NCBI RefSeq assembly: GCF_004358205.1
Contig: NZ_SMYO01000010.1
Coordinates: 124,001-188,000 of the forward strand
DNA length: 64,000 bases
Source of the DNA: Bacillus salipaludis
GTDB lineage: Bacteria > Bacillota > Bacilli > Bacillales_B > DSM-18226
Direction of reading: 5' to 3'
This document shows positions 36,737-45,403 of the stretch, one piece after another. Every line of letters begins with the position of its first letter. Position 1 is the first letter of the stretch. The translations under genes and the position numbers were made by a program. Below the pieces are notes generated by a model, which was given only the letters and a program-made list of their open reading frames with translations, had not been told where the DNA came from and ran no database searches.

Positions 36737-36863
36737 AGTTAACCCCCTCAAATTTTTTTAAAAGCATCATTTTAAATTATTTTAACTTTTCTGTATAATT
36801 AGTTTAATAAATAGGGTTAACACAATTGCAAGCGCTATTTTTAATGAATTTATGATAAAAAAG

Positions 36864-36876
36864 TGGAGTAACTCCA
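36864..36876. promoter_or_regulatory. Palindrome TGGAGT-A-ACTCCA in the divergent promoter region
   Basis: A 6-bp inverted repeat 37 nt upstream of the MerR-family start, in the region divergent to the transport operon. It may be the MerR protein's operator. Confidence 0.35.
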
Positions 36877-36913
36877 TTTTTTGTTTTAACGGAATCGAGC
36901 AGGAGGAATCTCT

Positions 36914-38152
36914 ATGAAGATTGGACAGTTCGCTAAAGACTTTAATGTTTCAATTGATACAGTAAGACATTATATTGACAAAGGACTATTGATTCCCGAA
37001 AAAATAAACACACAATATCAGATGAACACCATCTGTCTTGAAGATATGGCATTGATTAATGAACTTAAGTTGTATCGATTTTCGTTAAAAGAAATTCATA
37101 AAATCTTATCTCTTAAACGATTAACAAACAATGGGAATAATGAAGATATGAGCTACTTTAGAAACTTGCTCGTTGAAAAAAAGAAACAGCTAATTGAAGA
37201 GAAGGATCAAATATTGAGGGCAATTCATTCTCTTGATGCAAAAATTAATACGGAGACAAATGAGAATATCGAACAAGATAATAAGAAAAAGGGTGTTCCA
37301 TTACTTTTTGTTCCAGTCCTTTCTTGTCCCTATTGCCAAAGTGGATTAAGTTTGCAAAATGCCTCCATACTTGTGAATCAAATCTTTGAAGGGAATCTGT
37401 ATTGCAGCTGTGGCTATCAAACGGAAATCAAAGATGGCATTCTGTTCACAAACAACCTCCAGTCGTCCCCTTTTAAATATTCCATTTATGAGATTGATGT
37501 CGAGAAATGGAATCCTAGTTTTGTAAGTTTAATTGAAAAAAGTAAATTATGGATGTACAACGAATTAACCCAACATCAAATGGAAAATAAAATGGTGCTA
37601 GAAACAAATATTGAAATTTTGATGATGTTGCCAAAATATCTTTCTTCCCTTTCTAAAAATACATCCTATATTTTTACGTGTTACTCTCTTGAAACGATTA
37701 AAACATTAAAGCAAAGCATTGAAAAACTTCATCCAGATTTATCGGTATTATACATTGTCAATAGTGATTTACATCTACCACTAGCACATCATTCGATCGA
37801 TTTTTTCATCGATAGTTTGTCTCTTACTCAGTATTCCTTGATTTATAAGGAATCACCGATTCAAATTTTAACCAAGTATCTAAAAGATAATTCTTACATA
37901 ATAGGGAATGCTGTTTTTTATGAAGCGAATTCAAAATCATTGAAAAGAATTCAAACAATCTATCCGACGCCAAACCCGAAGGCATTACAACTAAACTTGT
38001 TGGAAGAAGAATTGCATGAACATCATCTCACTAACCTTATTAAGGAAATAGTAGGCTTTACGAAAAACCCTGGCAGCTATTTCTCCTATCATGATGAAAA
38101 TGAAAAAATGAACTTATTGGCGTACAAAGCAGCATATTCGACTGCAAAATAA
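36914..38152 (+). CDS. MerR regulator fused to zinc-ribbon and methyltransferase-like domains
   Basis: A 412-residue fusion. Residues 1-70 form a MerR winged helix (MKIGQFAKDFNVSIDTVRHYIDKGLL). A coiled coil (about 75-115) is followed by a CPYC...CSC zinc ribbon (about 138-170). The C-terminal 230 residues resemble a class I methyltransferase as in RlmA-type enzymes (NSDLHLPLAHHSIDFFIDSLSL). The glycine-rich SAM loop is not recognisable, so the domain is probably a sensor rather than an enzyme. It is divergent from the DUF3311-symporter-amidohydrolase operon, its likely target. Confidence 0.82.
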   Translation: MKIGQFAKDFNVSIDTVRHYIDKGLLIPEKINTQYQMNTICLEDMALINELKLYRFSLKEIHKILSLKRLTNNGNNEDMSYFRNLLVEKKKQLIEEKDQILRAIHSLDAKINTETNENIEQDNKKKGVPLLFVPVLSCPYCQSGLSLQNASILVNQIFEGNLYCSCGYQTEIKDGILFTNNLQSSPFKYSIYEIDVEKWNPSFVSLIEKSKLWMYNELTQHQMENKMVLETNIEILMMLPKYLSSLSKNTSYIFTCYSLETIKTLKQSIEKLHPDLSVLYIVNSDLHLPLAHHSIDFFIDSLSLTQYSLIYKESPIQILTKYLKDNSYIIGNAVFYEANSKSLKRIQTIYPTPNPKALQLNLLEEELHEHHLTNLIKEIVGFTKNPGSYFSYHDENEKMNLLAYKAAYSTAK

Positions 38153-38188
38153 AAAAAAATCCTCACCAATTAGGTGAGGATTTTTTTA
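38152..38188 (+). terminator. Rho-independent terminator of the MerR-fusion gene
   Basis: AATCCTCACC/GGTGAGGATT hairpin plus a T7 run. A near-identical stem recurs as the terminator at 38949. Confidence 0.92.
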
Positions 38189-38233
38189 GCTTAATTCCAA
38201 AATTAAACTTGTTCTATAAAATGGTTTTACAAT

Positions 38234-38758
38234 TTAGTCATTCTCCAACTTTAATATTGTCAGCGTTTTATTTCTATTAAATGATATTTGGCGAATAAAT
38301 GGAATCACCCAGCGATCAAGACCGAGTTTTCCGGCGTTAAATCCCGCAAAGAGGATGATAACTCCTAGTAAAATATCCATTGGATTAGAAGAAATGGTTC
38401 CAGCAATCAGATAAGAGAAGTTCATTAAAAGACCGAAGAACATAGCAGCAGTTGTTAAGCAGCCCAAGATTAATCCTAAACCAACTAAAAACTCTCCTGC
38501 AGGAATAACCTTATTAAAGACATCAACATTAGTCAACGCTACATGTTTTAAGAAGTCAACATACCATCCAAAGACAACCGCCCCGTCCGGTCCTTTAACC
38601 GGGTTGGCAATCGCTCCTTTTAAGAATCCTGAAGCATCGAAACCACCACTTAATAATTTTTGCCAACCTGCAGTAATCCATACAGAACCAATATATATAC
38701 GAAGAACTGTTAAGAAACCCGATGCTATTTTGTTTTGTCTTAACCAATCTACTACCAT
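38234..38758 (-). CDS. DoxX family membrane protein
   Basis: A 174-residue, four-TM protein of the DoxX/DoxD family (VLRIYIGSVWITAGWQKLLSG, GEFLVGLGLILGCLT, MDILLGVIILFAGFNAGKLGLDRW). Members act in redox or oxidative stress membrane complexes in some bacteria; the role here is not known. AGGGAG is 8 nt before the ATG at 38758, preferred over the earlier GTG. Confidence 0.87.
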   Translation of the reverse strand: MVVDWLRQNKIASGFLTVLRIYIGSVWITAGWQKLLSGGFDASGFLKGAIANPVKGPDGAVVFGWYVDFLKHVALTNVDVFNKVIPAGEFLVGLGLILGCLTTAAMFFGLLMNFSYLIAGTISSNPMDILLGVIILFAGFNAGKLGLDRWVIPFIRQISFNRNKTLTILKLEND

Positions 38759-38948
38759 TTGCAACACTCCCTAGGAAATTAGTTTAAAGTACCTCCTTAA
38801 CTTAACAGATTTATTTTGGCAAAAGGGGGGTTTGTTCATGATTTAATATTCTCTTAAAGACAACTTAAATAATTTATAATTTTTAAATATTTGTTACACA
38901 AATGTAGTGGAAACTCCATTTTATAGGTAAAAGAAATATGATGATATT

Positions 38949-38979
38949 AAAAAAGCCTCACCAATTAGTGAGGATCTTT
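38949..38979 (-). terminator. Terminator of the DUF1456 gene
   Basis: CCTCACTAATTGGTGAGG hairpin followed by T6 on the minus strand. Confidence 0.82.
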
Positions 38980-38985
38980 ACCTTA

Positions 38986-39501
38986 TTATCTGTATTGAAT
39001 TGCTAATCCCTTTAAGAAATTTCTAGCAAATTTATCCCCACACACTTTGTAATTTTTATGTCCTTCTTTTCGTAATAGTGCGCTTAATTCTCCTTTTGTA
39101 ATCGTAACACCTGCATCTTCTAATATTTCAATCATATCCTCACTTGTTAACGATAGTGCAATTTTTAACTTCTTTAGCAATACATTATTAACACTTCCAT
39201 GATCTTTAATAGTCATGGCTGGTCTGTCCGGCTGTCCAGGTTTTGGGTCTTGTTTTCCTCTTTTAAAGATTATAAGTCCATTTAAAAATGATTCGAACAT
39301 GATATTATTGCATTTGATAGTATTTTCATCTTCCTCTATATCTCCATCATTGTAATCGTCCTTTGATTTTGTTAGGACCTTTAGCACTTCTTCCTTTGTT
39401 AATTCAATGCCGCCAAGTTTAAATATCTCTACCATATCTGTATTTTTAATATCTAGAGCATATCTTAATCGAATTAAGATATCATTATTTGTCATACTCA
39501 T
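38986..39501 (-). CDS. DUF1456 family protein (YehS-like)
   Basis: A 171-residue protein made of two related helical DUF1456 repeats. Repeat 1 is NNDILIRLRYALDIKNTDMVEIFKL; repeat 2 is NNVLLKKLKIALSLTSEDMIEILEDA. The linker holds KPGQPDRPA. The function of the family is not known; it is soluble and widespread. SD GAGGAGG with 7-nt spacing. It is a single gene. Confidence 0.9.
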   Translation of the reverse strand: MSMTNNDILIRLRYALDIKNTDMVEIFKLGGIELTKEEVLKVLTKSKDDYNDGDIEEDENTIKCNNIMFESFLNGLIIFKRGKQDPKPGQPDRPAMTIKDHGSVNNVLLKKLKIALSLTSEDMIEILEDAGVTITKGELSALLRKEGHKNYKVCGDKFARNFLKGLAIQYR

Positions 39502-39632
39502 TATGAAACCTCCTCATACAATCCTTACTATTATATCTCCAGCTCTCGCCATTATAAAGGGATCACTAGAATAATTTAGTTTGCCTGGTAGCAGAAAGCA
39601 TTAACAGCAAAACAAATTATAAACAACAAAAA

Positions 39633-39665
39633 AACAAGGTGACATTCGATTTTGCACCTTGTTTT
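39633..39665 (-). terminator. Terminator of the EmrB-type efflux gene
   Basis: ACAAGGTG/CACCTTGT hairpin with T7 on the minus strand. Confidence 0.8.
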
Positions 39666-39738
39666 AAATGTTTTATAAGCTAAAACTTTGTTTGTCATTT
39701 AACTTGTACCATTAGTAACAATGGTTACGAAAGAGCTC

Positions 39739-41202
39739 TTAGATAACAGCATGTAAAGAGTTGGGCTTTTTGATGAATAAAGACAGTACAGCATTCAGCA
39801 CTGCTAATACTAAACTGATTGTAAACACCAGTGAAGACCCTGCTGCTGCTGCTTGTGTTGATTCATTCGCAATGTCCACTAAGTAACTATTCTCTTTAGC
39901 TGAGAAAATCGATACCATTACGGCAATACCAACTGCTCCGGCTACTTGTTGGATGGTTTGAGTTAAAGCAATTCCGTCTGGATAATACTGTCTCGGTAGA
40001 GAATTTAGCGTGTTTGTTTGGACATTCGCAAGTACCGCCCCTATACCTAACATCATAACAATATGTGTTATCACAACCATCCATAAAGCCTTGTCTAAAT
40101 CGAATTGTGTATAGAAAACATAACCAATCGCAACTAAAATGGTTCCAGGTGTAATGATTGCTTTCGGACCATATTTGTCAAATAAACGGCCAATGGTTGG
40201 AGCTGAAATACAGTTAAGCAAGCTGCCTGGCAGAAGAATAAGACCAGTTGTAAATGCAGCAATTAATAACGCCATTTGCATATACATTGGTAGAATGACC
40301 AGCATGGACAACATATTAAAGAATGTTATAAAACTCATAACGATACCAAGCACGAATTGTGGGTAATGAAATGCTTTTAGGTTCAGCATAGGAGTTTCCA
40401 TTTTCGTTTGACGAATCGCAAATAGAATGAGTGACGCAAATCCAATAACGATGCATCCAATAACCGTTGAACTTATCCAACCGAGGTCACCAGATACACT
40501 TACTCCGTAAACAATCCCACCGAAACCAATCGTCGAAAGAATAACAGATATTGCATCAATCGAAACCTTACGGATTTCATTTACATTCGGTAAATACACG
40601 AGCCCGAAAATAAGCGAGAACAATAAGAATGGGACGGTAACCCAGAAAATCCAATGCCATGATAATGTATCCAATATTAGTCCTGCTAAGGTTGGACCCA
40701 GCGCCGGGCCTGCTAACATCACTAAGCCCATGACCCCCATGGCCGCACCTCTTTTATTTGGAGGGGAGATCGTAAAAATAACATTTTGTGTTAAAGGTAA
40801 AGTAATCGCTAATCCTGCTGCTTGTATGATACGCCCCAACAATAAAAAACTAAATACGGATGCCGCTGCCGCTAAAATCGTACCGATAATGAATAGAGTT
40901 ACAGCTGTAATAAACATTTGACGTGTTGTAAACTTTTGCATCAGTATACCCGTGACCGGTACTAAAATTCCTAATGTAAGAAAATAAGCTGTTGCCAGCC
41001 ATTGAATCGTCGTTGCATTGACATGGAATATTTGACTTAAATCTCCTAAGGCAATATTTAATGCCGTTTCACTAAAAAGACCAACAAATCCTGCAACTAA
41101 AAGAGCAGCCATGATCGGGCCTGTTTTAATTTCTTGTTTCGGGATTAGAACTTTGTGAATTTGATGTTTCTCTATCGATTCTGTTTTGATTTGTGTATTC
41201 AC
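39739..41202 (-). CDS. EmrB/QacA-type multidrug MFS transporter (DHA2, 14 TM)
   Basis: A 487-residue major facilitator of the 14-TM DHA2 drug:H+ antiporter family. Motif C-like GPALGPTLAGLIL is in TM5 and motif A-like GILMQKFTTRQMF lies after TM2, with IQWLATAYFLTLGILVPV in TM1-2. Two copies of a MarR-type operator lie in its promoter region, and the same operator precedes the nearby marR gene, so repression by that MarR protein and release by a toxic ligand is the likely regulation. Confidence 0.9.
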   Translation of the reverse strand: MNTQIKTESIEKHQIHKVLIPKQEIKTGPIMAALLVAGFVGLFSETALNIALGDLSQIFHVNATTIQWLATAYFLTLGILVPVTGILMQKFTTRQMFITAVTLFIIGTILAAAASVFSFLLLGRIIQAAGLAITLPLTQNVIFTISPPNKRGAAMGVMGLVMLAGPALGPTLAGLILDTLSWHWIFWVTVPFLLFSLIFGLVYLPNVNEIRKVSIDAISVILSTIGFGGIVYGVSVSGDLGWISSTVIGCIVIGFASLILFAIRQTKMETPMLNLKAFHYPQFVLGIVMSFITFFNMLSMLVILPMYMQMALLIAAFTTGLILLPGSLLNCISAPTIGRLFDKYGPKAIITPGTILVAIGYVFYTQFDLDKALWMVVITHIVMMLGIGAVLANVQTNTLNSLPRQYYPDGIALTQTIQQVAGAVGIAVMVSIFSAKENSYLVDIANESTQAAAAGSSLVFTISLVLAVLNAVLSLFIKKPNSLHAVI

Positions 41203-41336
41203 TTATTAAACTCCTTCAATAAAAATTTCTGCTGAAAAGATTTTTTGTGATTTCGATTATCAGCGGGTATCCATTTCCGTAGTACACCCCCACATACTAA
41301 CGGACCTGTTAACTATATCAAAAATTTTTCAAAATG

Positions 41337-41351
41337 GTCAATTAGGTTGAC
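41337..41351. promoter_or_regulatory. Putative MarR operator 1
   Basis: GTCAATTAGGTTGAC, an imperfect palindrome sharing the pattern RTCAAnyTAGKTnAC with sites at 41374 and 42854. It lies 135 bp upstream of the efflux pump start. Confidence 0.55.
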
Positions 41352-41373
41352 AATATTTTTTTATTCAGTTATT

Positions 41374-41388
41374 ATCAACTTAGTTAAC
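41374..41388. promoter_or_regulatory. Putative MarR operator 2
   Basis: ATCAACTTAGTTAAC, a second copy 37 bp from operator 1 and 23 bp upstream of the CarD-like start. Confidence 0.5.
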
Positions 41389-41410
41389 AATGTATATAGG
41401 GAGTGAGCAA

Positions 41411-42296
41411 ATGTTTAATATTGGAGATTTAATCATTTATTCCGGACATGGCATTTGCCGAGTTGATAATATTTGTGAAAAAACAGTTTCGGGTATTACA
41501 AGAACGTATTATGTGTTACATCCTATGGAGAATAATCATCAATTAATCATAAGTACTCCTGTTAATGATGATAAAGTGGTTATGCTTGAAATTATCCATC
41601 AGTAAAAATGTCCTTCCAAAGCAGGTGGAAGGACAAAAATAGAAGCAAGCCCAGTAAAAGTGTCCTTCCAAAGCAGGTGGAAGGACAAAAATAGAAGCAA
41701 GTCCAGTAAAAATGCCCTTCTAAAGCAGGTGGAAGGACAAAAATAGAAGCAAGTCCAAAAAAAATGTCCTTCCAAGACAGCTGGAAGGACAAAAATAGAA
41801 GCAAGCCAGTAAAAATGTCCTTCCAAAGCAGGTGGAAGGACAAAAATAGAAGCAAGCCCCAAAAAAATGTCCTTCCAAGACAGCTGGAAGGACAAAAATA
41901 GAAGCAAGCCAGTAAAAGTGTCCTTCCAAAGTAGCTGGAAGGACAAAAATTGAAAAAGGCCAAGAGGAAGCCAATGAAATCCTTGAATCTTTCAAATATC
42001 CAGGTATAAAATGGGCTGACAATCCTAGCACACGTTTAAATTTATATTCCGATACTGTGAATACAGGTGATAGAAAAGAGATTGCTAAAGTTGTAAATAC
42101 ACTCATGGGGAAAAAAATCGAAGCTGAACTTCATGGAAAAAAACTTTATGAACAAGATCGTAAACTTTTGAACAATACACAAAATATACTATTTAAAGAA
42201 TTAGCAATTTCATTGAATACCACTTTTGAGGAAATAAATGAAATGGTCATAAGGTTGATTAAAGAACATAAGCAGGAAAAAATTTTCACCATCTAA
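41411..42296 (+). pseudogene. CarD/CdnL-like transcription factor gene split by a repeat array
   Basis: The first 64 codons (MFNIGDLIIYSGHGIC..., SD GGGAG, 7-nt spacing) are the RNA-polymerase-interacting domain of a CarD_CdnL_TRCF protein like B. subtilis YdeB. The frame then meets a TAA supplied by the 52-bp array. After the array, from 41952, a different frame encodes the missing C-terminal helical part (QEEANEILESFKYPG, then TGDRKEIAKVVNTLMGKK and EQDRKLLNNTQNILFKELA) to the stop at 42296. Both halves are well preserved, so the disruption looks recent. The N-terminal fragment may still be made. Confidence 0.85.
41600..41951. repeat. Tandem array of seven 51-52-bp hairpin units inside the CarD-like gene
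   Basis: TGTCCTTCC words begin at 41609, 41661, 41713 (variant), 41765, 41816, 41868 and 41919. Each unit is a 10-bp stem, TGTCCTTCCA/TGGAAGGACA, with a 7-nt loop (AAGCAGG, or AGACAGC in units 4 and 6), then AAAAATAGAAGCAAGCC and an A-rich link. It encodes nothing convincing on either strand. It separates the two halves of a gene that is continuous in relatives. Confidence 0.95.
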
Positions 42297-42341
42297 AAAA
42301 CCTCCTCTTCGTCAATCATCTTGACAAAGAGGAGGTTTTTC
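42294..42341. terminator. Bidirectional terminator between CarD-like gene and marR
   Basis: AAAACCTCCTCTT/AAGAGGAGGTTTT long stem between convergent genes. Confidence 0.9.
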
Positions 42342-42359
42342 TTATTTCAACACCCTTTG

Positions 42360-42818
42360 TTATTCGATGCCCCAATCTAACTTTAATAAATCTTTAAGAA
42401 TCTTTACTTGCTCAACACCTAATTTTTCTGCAATTTTATTCTCAAGTTGGGCTTTTAGAAACTCATTTTTTTCGTAGCAATCTTCCCCTAAAGGCGTTAA
42501 CTGGATACACTTGTCTTTCTTGTTATTTTCGACATTATTGATTTCGACTAATCCTTTTGCAGACAGATTTTTGATAAACTTATGGATCGCCTGGCGCGAA
42601 ATTTCTACATTTTTTGTAACATAGGAAATGGTAGGCCGCTTTTTATAAATCCTGGCCATGATATACCATTCCGAATTTGAAATATAAATCTCACTTTTAT
42701 TGTTCCATGCTTTCTCTGCGATTTTCCGAACCAAACTATGACGCTCGCTGATTAAATCTATAAGATCCAAATTTTGTAATTCAGAGTTTGAAATCAATTG
42801 ATTCACTCCAATCATCAT
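42360..42818 (-). CDS. MarR family transcriptional regulator
   Basis: A 152-residue winged-helix regulator. The DNA-binding region is RPTISYVTKNVEISRQAIHKFIKNLSAKGLVEI, the wing NNKKDKCIQLTPLGEDCYEK, and a C-terminal dimerisation helix follows. The start is uncertain: ATG 42818 is used, with GGTGG upstream, though TTG 42830 and later starts are possible. A copy of the shared operator (42854-42868) sits just upstream, so it is probably autoregulated, and it probably represses the efflux pump at 39739. Confidence 0.87.
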   Translation of the reverse strand: MMIGVNQLISNSELQNLDLIDLISERHSLVRKIAEKAWNNKSEIYISNSEWYIMARIYKKRPTISYVTKNVEISRQAIHKFIKNLSAKGLVEINNVENNKKDKCIQLTPLGEDCYEKNEFLKAQLENKIAEKLGVEQVKILKDLLKLDWGIE

Positions 42819-42853
42819 CTTCGCCACCAACTATACAAAATCCGCTATTCGAA

Positions 42854-42868
42854 GTCAATCTAGTTGAC
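42854..42868. promoter_or_regulatory. Putative MarR operator 3 (autoregulatory)
   Basis: GTCAATCTAGTTGAC upstream of marR; 12 of 15 bases match operator 1. Confidence 0.55.
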
Positions 42869-42932
42869 TAAATAGGTATGATGCAGATACGGCCCTACAA
42901 CCTCGAGGTGCTGGACGCTTGCGCAGGAAATA

Positions 42933-42966
42933 TAAAAAAAGTAAGCAGTCTTTATACTGCTTACAG
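42933..42966 (-). terminator. Terminator of the two-component operon
   Basis: GTAAGCAGT/ACTGCTTAC hairpin followed by T7 on the minus strand, overlapping the end of the response regulator gene. Confidence 0.85.
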
Positions 42967-43668
42967 ATAGTTTTTGATGAGATGTTCTTTAAATCGGTTA
43001 AATTCATGCTGATAAACAGGTCTGCCGACAGTACCATAAATCACTTTTACATCCAGAATGCCGATTTCTTTTAAAAAATTTAAATATTTCCGTACGGATA
43101 CGCGAGAAATCCCAATAAGGTTTACAATATCCTCAGTTGAAAATGGTGCATCCTTTAGCTCCTCAATCGCTTCCCAAATTTGTTTCAAAGTATCTTTTGT
43201 TATCCCTTTTGGAAGTTCCTCAATCAGCGTTCTATCCTCGCGGTGCAAAAGCTGTGTATCAAGCACCTCCTGGTTGGCCACAGGCTGTGTTTGAATAACC
43301 GTTACTTGATCTTTATAAGATGACAATGCCATGTTAAACCGTTCAAATTCAAAAGGCTTAATTAAATAATCAACAACACCATATCTTAGCGCCTTTTTGA
43401 TCCGCTCCATATCCGATGCAGCCGATATGATTATAACATCTGTCTCTTTATCCTTTTCACGAAGATAGGTTAACAGTTCCAGACCTTGTTTGCCCGGCAT
43501 AAAAATATCCAATAGAATCAGATCGATCTCTTGTTTTTCCAATAAAGGTATTGCCTCATTCACTGATGGTGCCATTGCGGTTAATCTAAATCCCTCCACT
43601 TGCTCAAGGTATCGTTTATTTAATTCCGCTACCATAGGGTCATCTTCAACAATCATCACGGTGATCAT
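42961..43668 (-). CDS. Response regulator, CitB/DcuR (MalR) family
   Basis: A 235-residue regulator. The receiver domain (1-120) has VEDDP acidic residues, the phospho-acceptor Asp in LILLDIFMPG, and the conserved Lys in YLIKPFEF. The C-terminal region carries a helix-turn-helix (PFSTEDIVNLIGISRVSVRKYLNFL). SD GGGGGGAG. It overlaps the kinase gene by 23 nt. In B. subtilis the MalK-MalR pair of this type activates malate uptake and malic enzyme genes; malic enzyme lies 3 kb upstream on the same strand here. Confidence 0.9.
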   Translation of the reverse strand: MITVMIVEDDPMVAELNKRYLEQVEGFRLTAMAPSVNEAIPLLEKQEIDLILLDIFMPGKQGLELLTYLREKDKETDVIIISAASDMERIKKALRYGVVDYLIKPFEFERFNMALSSYKDQVTVIQTQPVANQEVLDTQLLHREDRTLIEELPKGITKDTLKQIWEAIEELKDAPFSTEDIVNLIGISRVSVRKYLNFLKEIGILDVKVIYGTVGRPVYQHEFNRFKEHLIKNYL

Positions 43669-45268
43669 TCTGCTGCTCCCCCCTTACTTTATACGGTATA
43701 TATACGGTAAAGACGGTTCCCTTTCCACGTTTAGATGAGAGAATTAATTCGCCTTCCAGCTTGTTAATTGCTTGTGTGACAAGATACAGTCCTAGCCCCC
43801 GATTTTCCCCATTGGTGGAAAAGCCCTTTTGAAAAATTTGGTTTTGTAACTCTTCACCCATCCCTTTTCCCGTATCTTTTACTTCAATGGTTAAAATATC
43901 ATCTCCATAATCAAAGTCTACGGCTATTTTTTTGGTTGGACAATCATTTACAGCTTGGATCGCATTATCGACTAAATTTCCTACAATGGTAATCAGTCCA
44001 TGGCTAACATTAGCATTCGCCGGCAGCGGAAGCGGGAGATCACAGGAAACTGATAATTCCACGCCTGACTCTCTAGCGTAACTCAACTTTCCAATGATAA
44101 ATCCGGCTAGCACAGGATCCTTTACCTTATTTGTCACAAAGCTGAATTCACTTTTACGGTGACCTACCATTTCATTAATGTAGTCAACGACTTTTTCATA
44201 ATACCCCATATGGACCATTCCCATAATTACATGGAGCTTATTCATGAACTCATGTGCCTGGGCCCGAAGTGCATCAGCGTATATCCGCACTCCTGTCAAT
44301 TGTTCAGCAAGCAGTTGCATTTCTGTCTTATCACGAAAGGTCGCAATTGCTCCTACTTCTTTATTGCCAACAATAACGGGGACCCGATTGATTAATAGGG
44401 TAATGCCATTTAAATTTTGTTCTTCATCCAACTCGGTTTTACCTTTTTTTAATAGATCGCTTAAGCGGTGGGAGGACATATACTCCTCTATACTTTTACC
44501 AATTGGATTTCCTTGAAGGCCTGCTTTTTCAAACAACTTTAAAGCCGCCCGATTTACGAGAGTTACCTTCGACTCCTGATCAACAGCGACAATACCCTCG
44601 TGTACGGATTGCAGCATAGCACTACGTTCTTCCAATAACTTAGATATCGCAAACGGCTCAAGTCCTAGTAGGATTTTTTTAATATACCTAGCTAGAATAA
44701 CCGCCCCTAATATACCAATTAAGATGCCTATCACCGTCCCGATGTAGACCCCTGTTCGGCTCTTATGAACGGCCTTTTGAACATTATTCAAGGAAATCCC
44801 AACAGCTACCGCACCAACCTGTCTCCCAGCTGCGTCTTTTATTGGCGTAAAATAGCGTAAGGACGGTTTGAGGGAACCTTTTGAAATAGAAGTATACTCT
44901 TTTCCTTTCAGAACAGGCCCCTGATCCCCGCCTTTAAAGGGTTTCCCTACCATTTTAGATTCAGGATGAGACTTACGAATCCCATTCATATCCATCACTA
45001 CAATAAAGTAGACTTTTGTTACCTTTCTCATTTCATTTGCAAACTTTTGGATTTCCTTTTCATCCCGTTTTCCACTCATTGCCTCAATAACAAGTGGACT
45101 ATGTGCAACCATCCGTGCTATATTTCCCGCTTTTTCTGCCTGACTCTCCTTCGTCCCTGAGGCCACCCTCGAACTAATAAGCATGTCCGTTATTAAAAGC
45201 GAAAGTGCAACCACCACACATACGAAAACAATAATGACCGACTGTAAGCTCCATCTTCCTTTTTTCAT
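43646..45268 (-). CDS. Sensor histidine kinase, CitA/DcuS (MalK) family
   Basis: A 540-residue kinase with two TM helices (about 10-30 and 170-195) flanking a PDC/Cache sensor domain, then a PAS domain and a SpoB-type phospho-acceptor helix with His in RAQAHEFMNKLHVIMGM, and the HATPase domain (N box LVDNAIQAV, G boxes DTGKGMGEE and GLGLYLV). The family senses C4-dicarboxylates, citrate or malate. SD GGAGGGG precedes ATG 45268, chosen over the upstream in-frame ATG at 45310. Confidence 0.9.
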   Translation of the reverse strand: MKKGRWSLQSVIIVFVCVVVALSLLITDMLISSRVASGTKESQAEKAGNIARMVAHSPLVIEAMSGKRDEKEIQKFANEMRKVTKVYFIVVMDMNGIRKSHPESKMVGKPFKGGDQGPVLKGKEYTSISKGSLKPSLRYFTPIKDAAGRQVGAVAVGISLNNVQKAVHKSRTGVYIGTVIGILIGILGAVILARYIKKILLGLEPFAISKLLEERSAMLQSVHEGIVAVDQESKVTLVNRAALKLFEKAGLQGNPIGKSIEEYMSSHRLSDLLKKGKTELDEEQNLNGITLLINRVPVIVGNKEVGAIATFRDKTEMQLLAEQLTGVRIYADALRAQAHEFMNKLHVIMGMVHMGYYEKVVDYINEMVGHRKSEFSFVTNKVKDPVLAGFIIGKLSYARESGVELSVSCDLPLPLPANANVSHGLITIVGNLVDNAIQAVNDCPTKKIAVDFDYGDDILTIEVKDTGKGMGEELQNQIFQKGFSTNGENRGLGLYLVTQAINKLEGELILSSKRGKGTVFTVYIPYKVRGEQQNDHRDDC

Positions 45269-45345
45269 ATTCCCCTCCATCGCATCTGGCAGGCTTCCCC
45301 AACATTTCATACTAATTCTAGTATGTCGGTAAATCTCTTAGAAAA

Positions 45346-45394
45346 CACAAAAAGGCCGCGAAGCTTCCTGTTAGGAGTTACTTCGCAGTCTTTT
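45346..45394 (-). terminator. Terminator of the TauE/SafE exporter gene
   Basis: Interrupted stem GACTGCGAAG...CTTCGCGGCC followed by T5 on the minus strand. Confidence 0.7.
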
Positions 45395-45403
45395 AGGTCG
45401 TCT

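Noticed and set aside
41592..42106. Long minus-strand reading frames rich in Phe and Cys across the repeat array
   Set aside because: They are repeats of a roughly 17-residue unit created by the 52-bp period and appear in several frames; there is no SD or family match.
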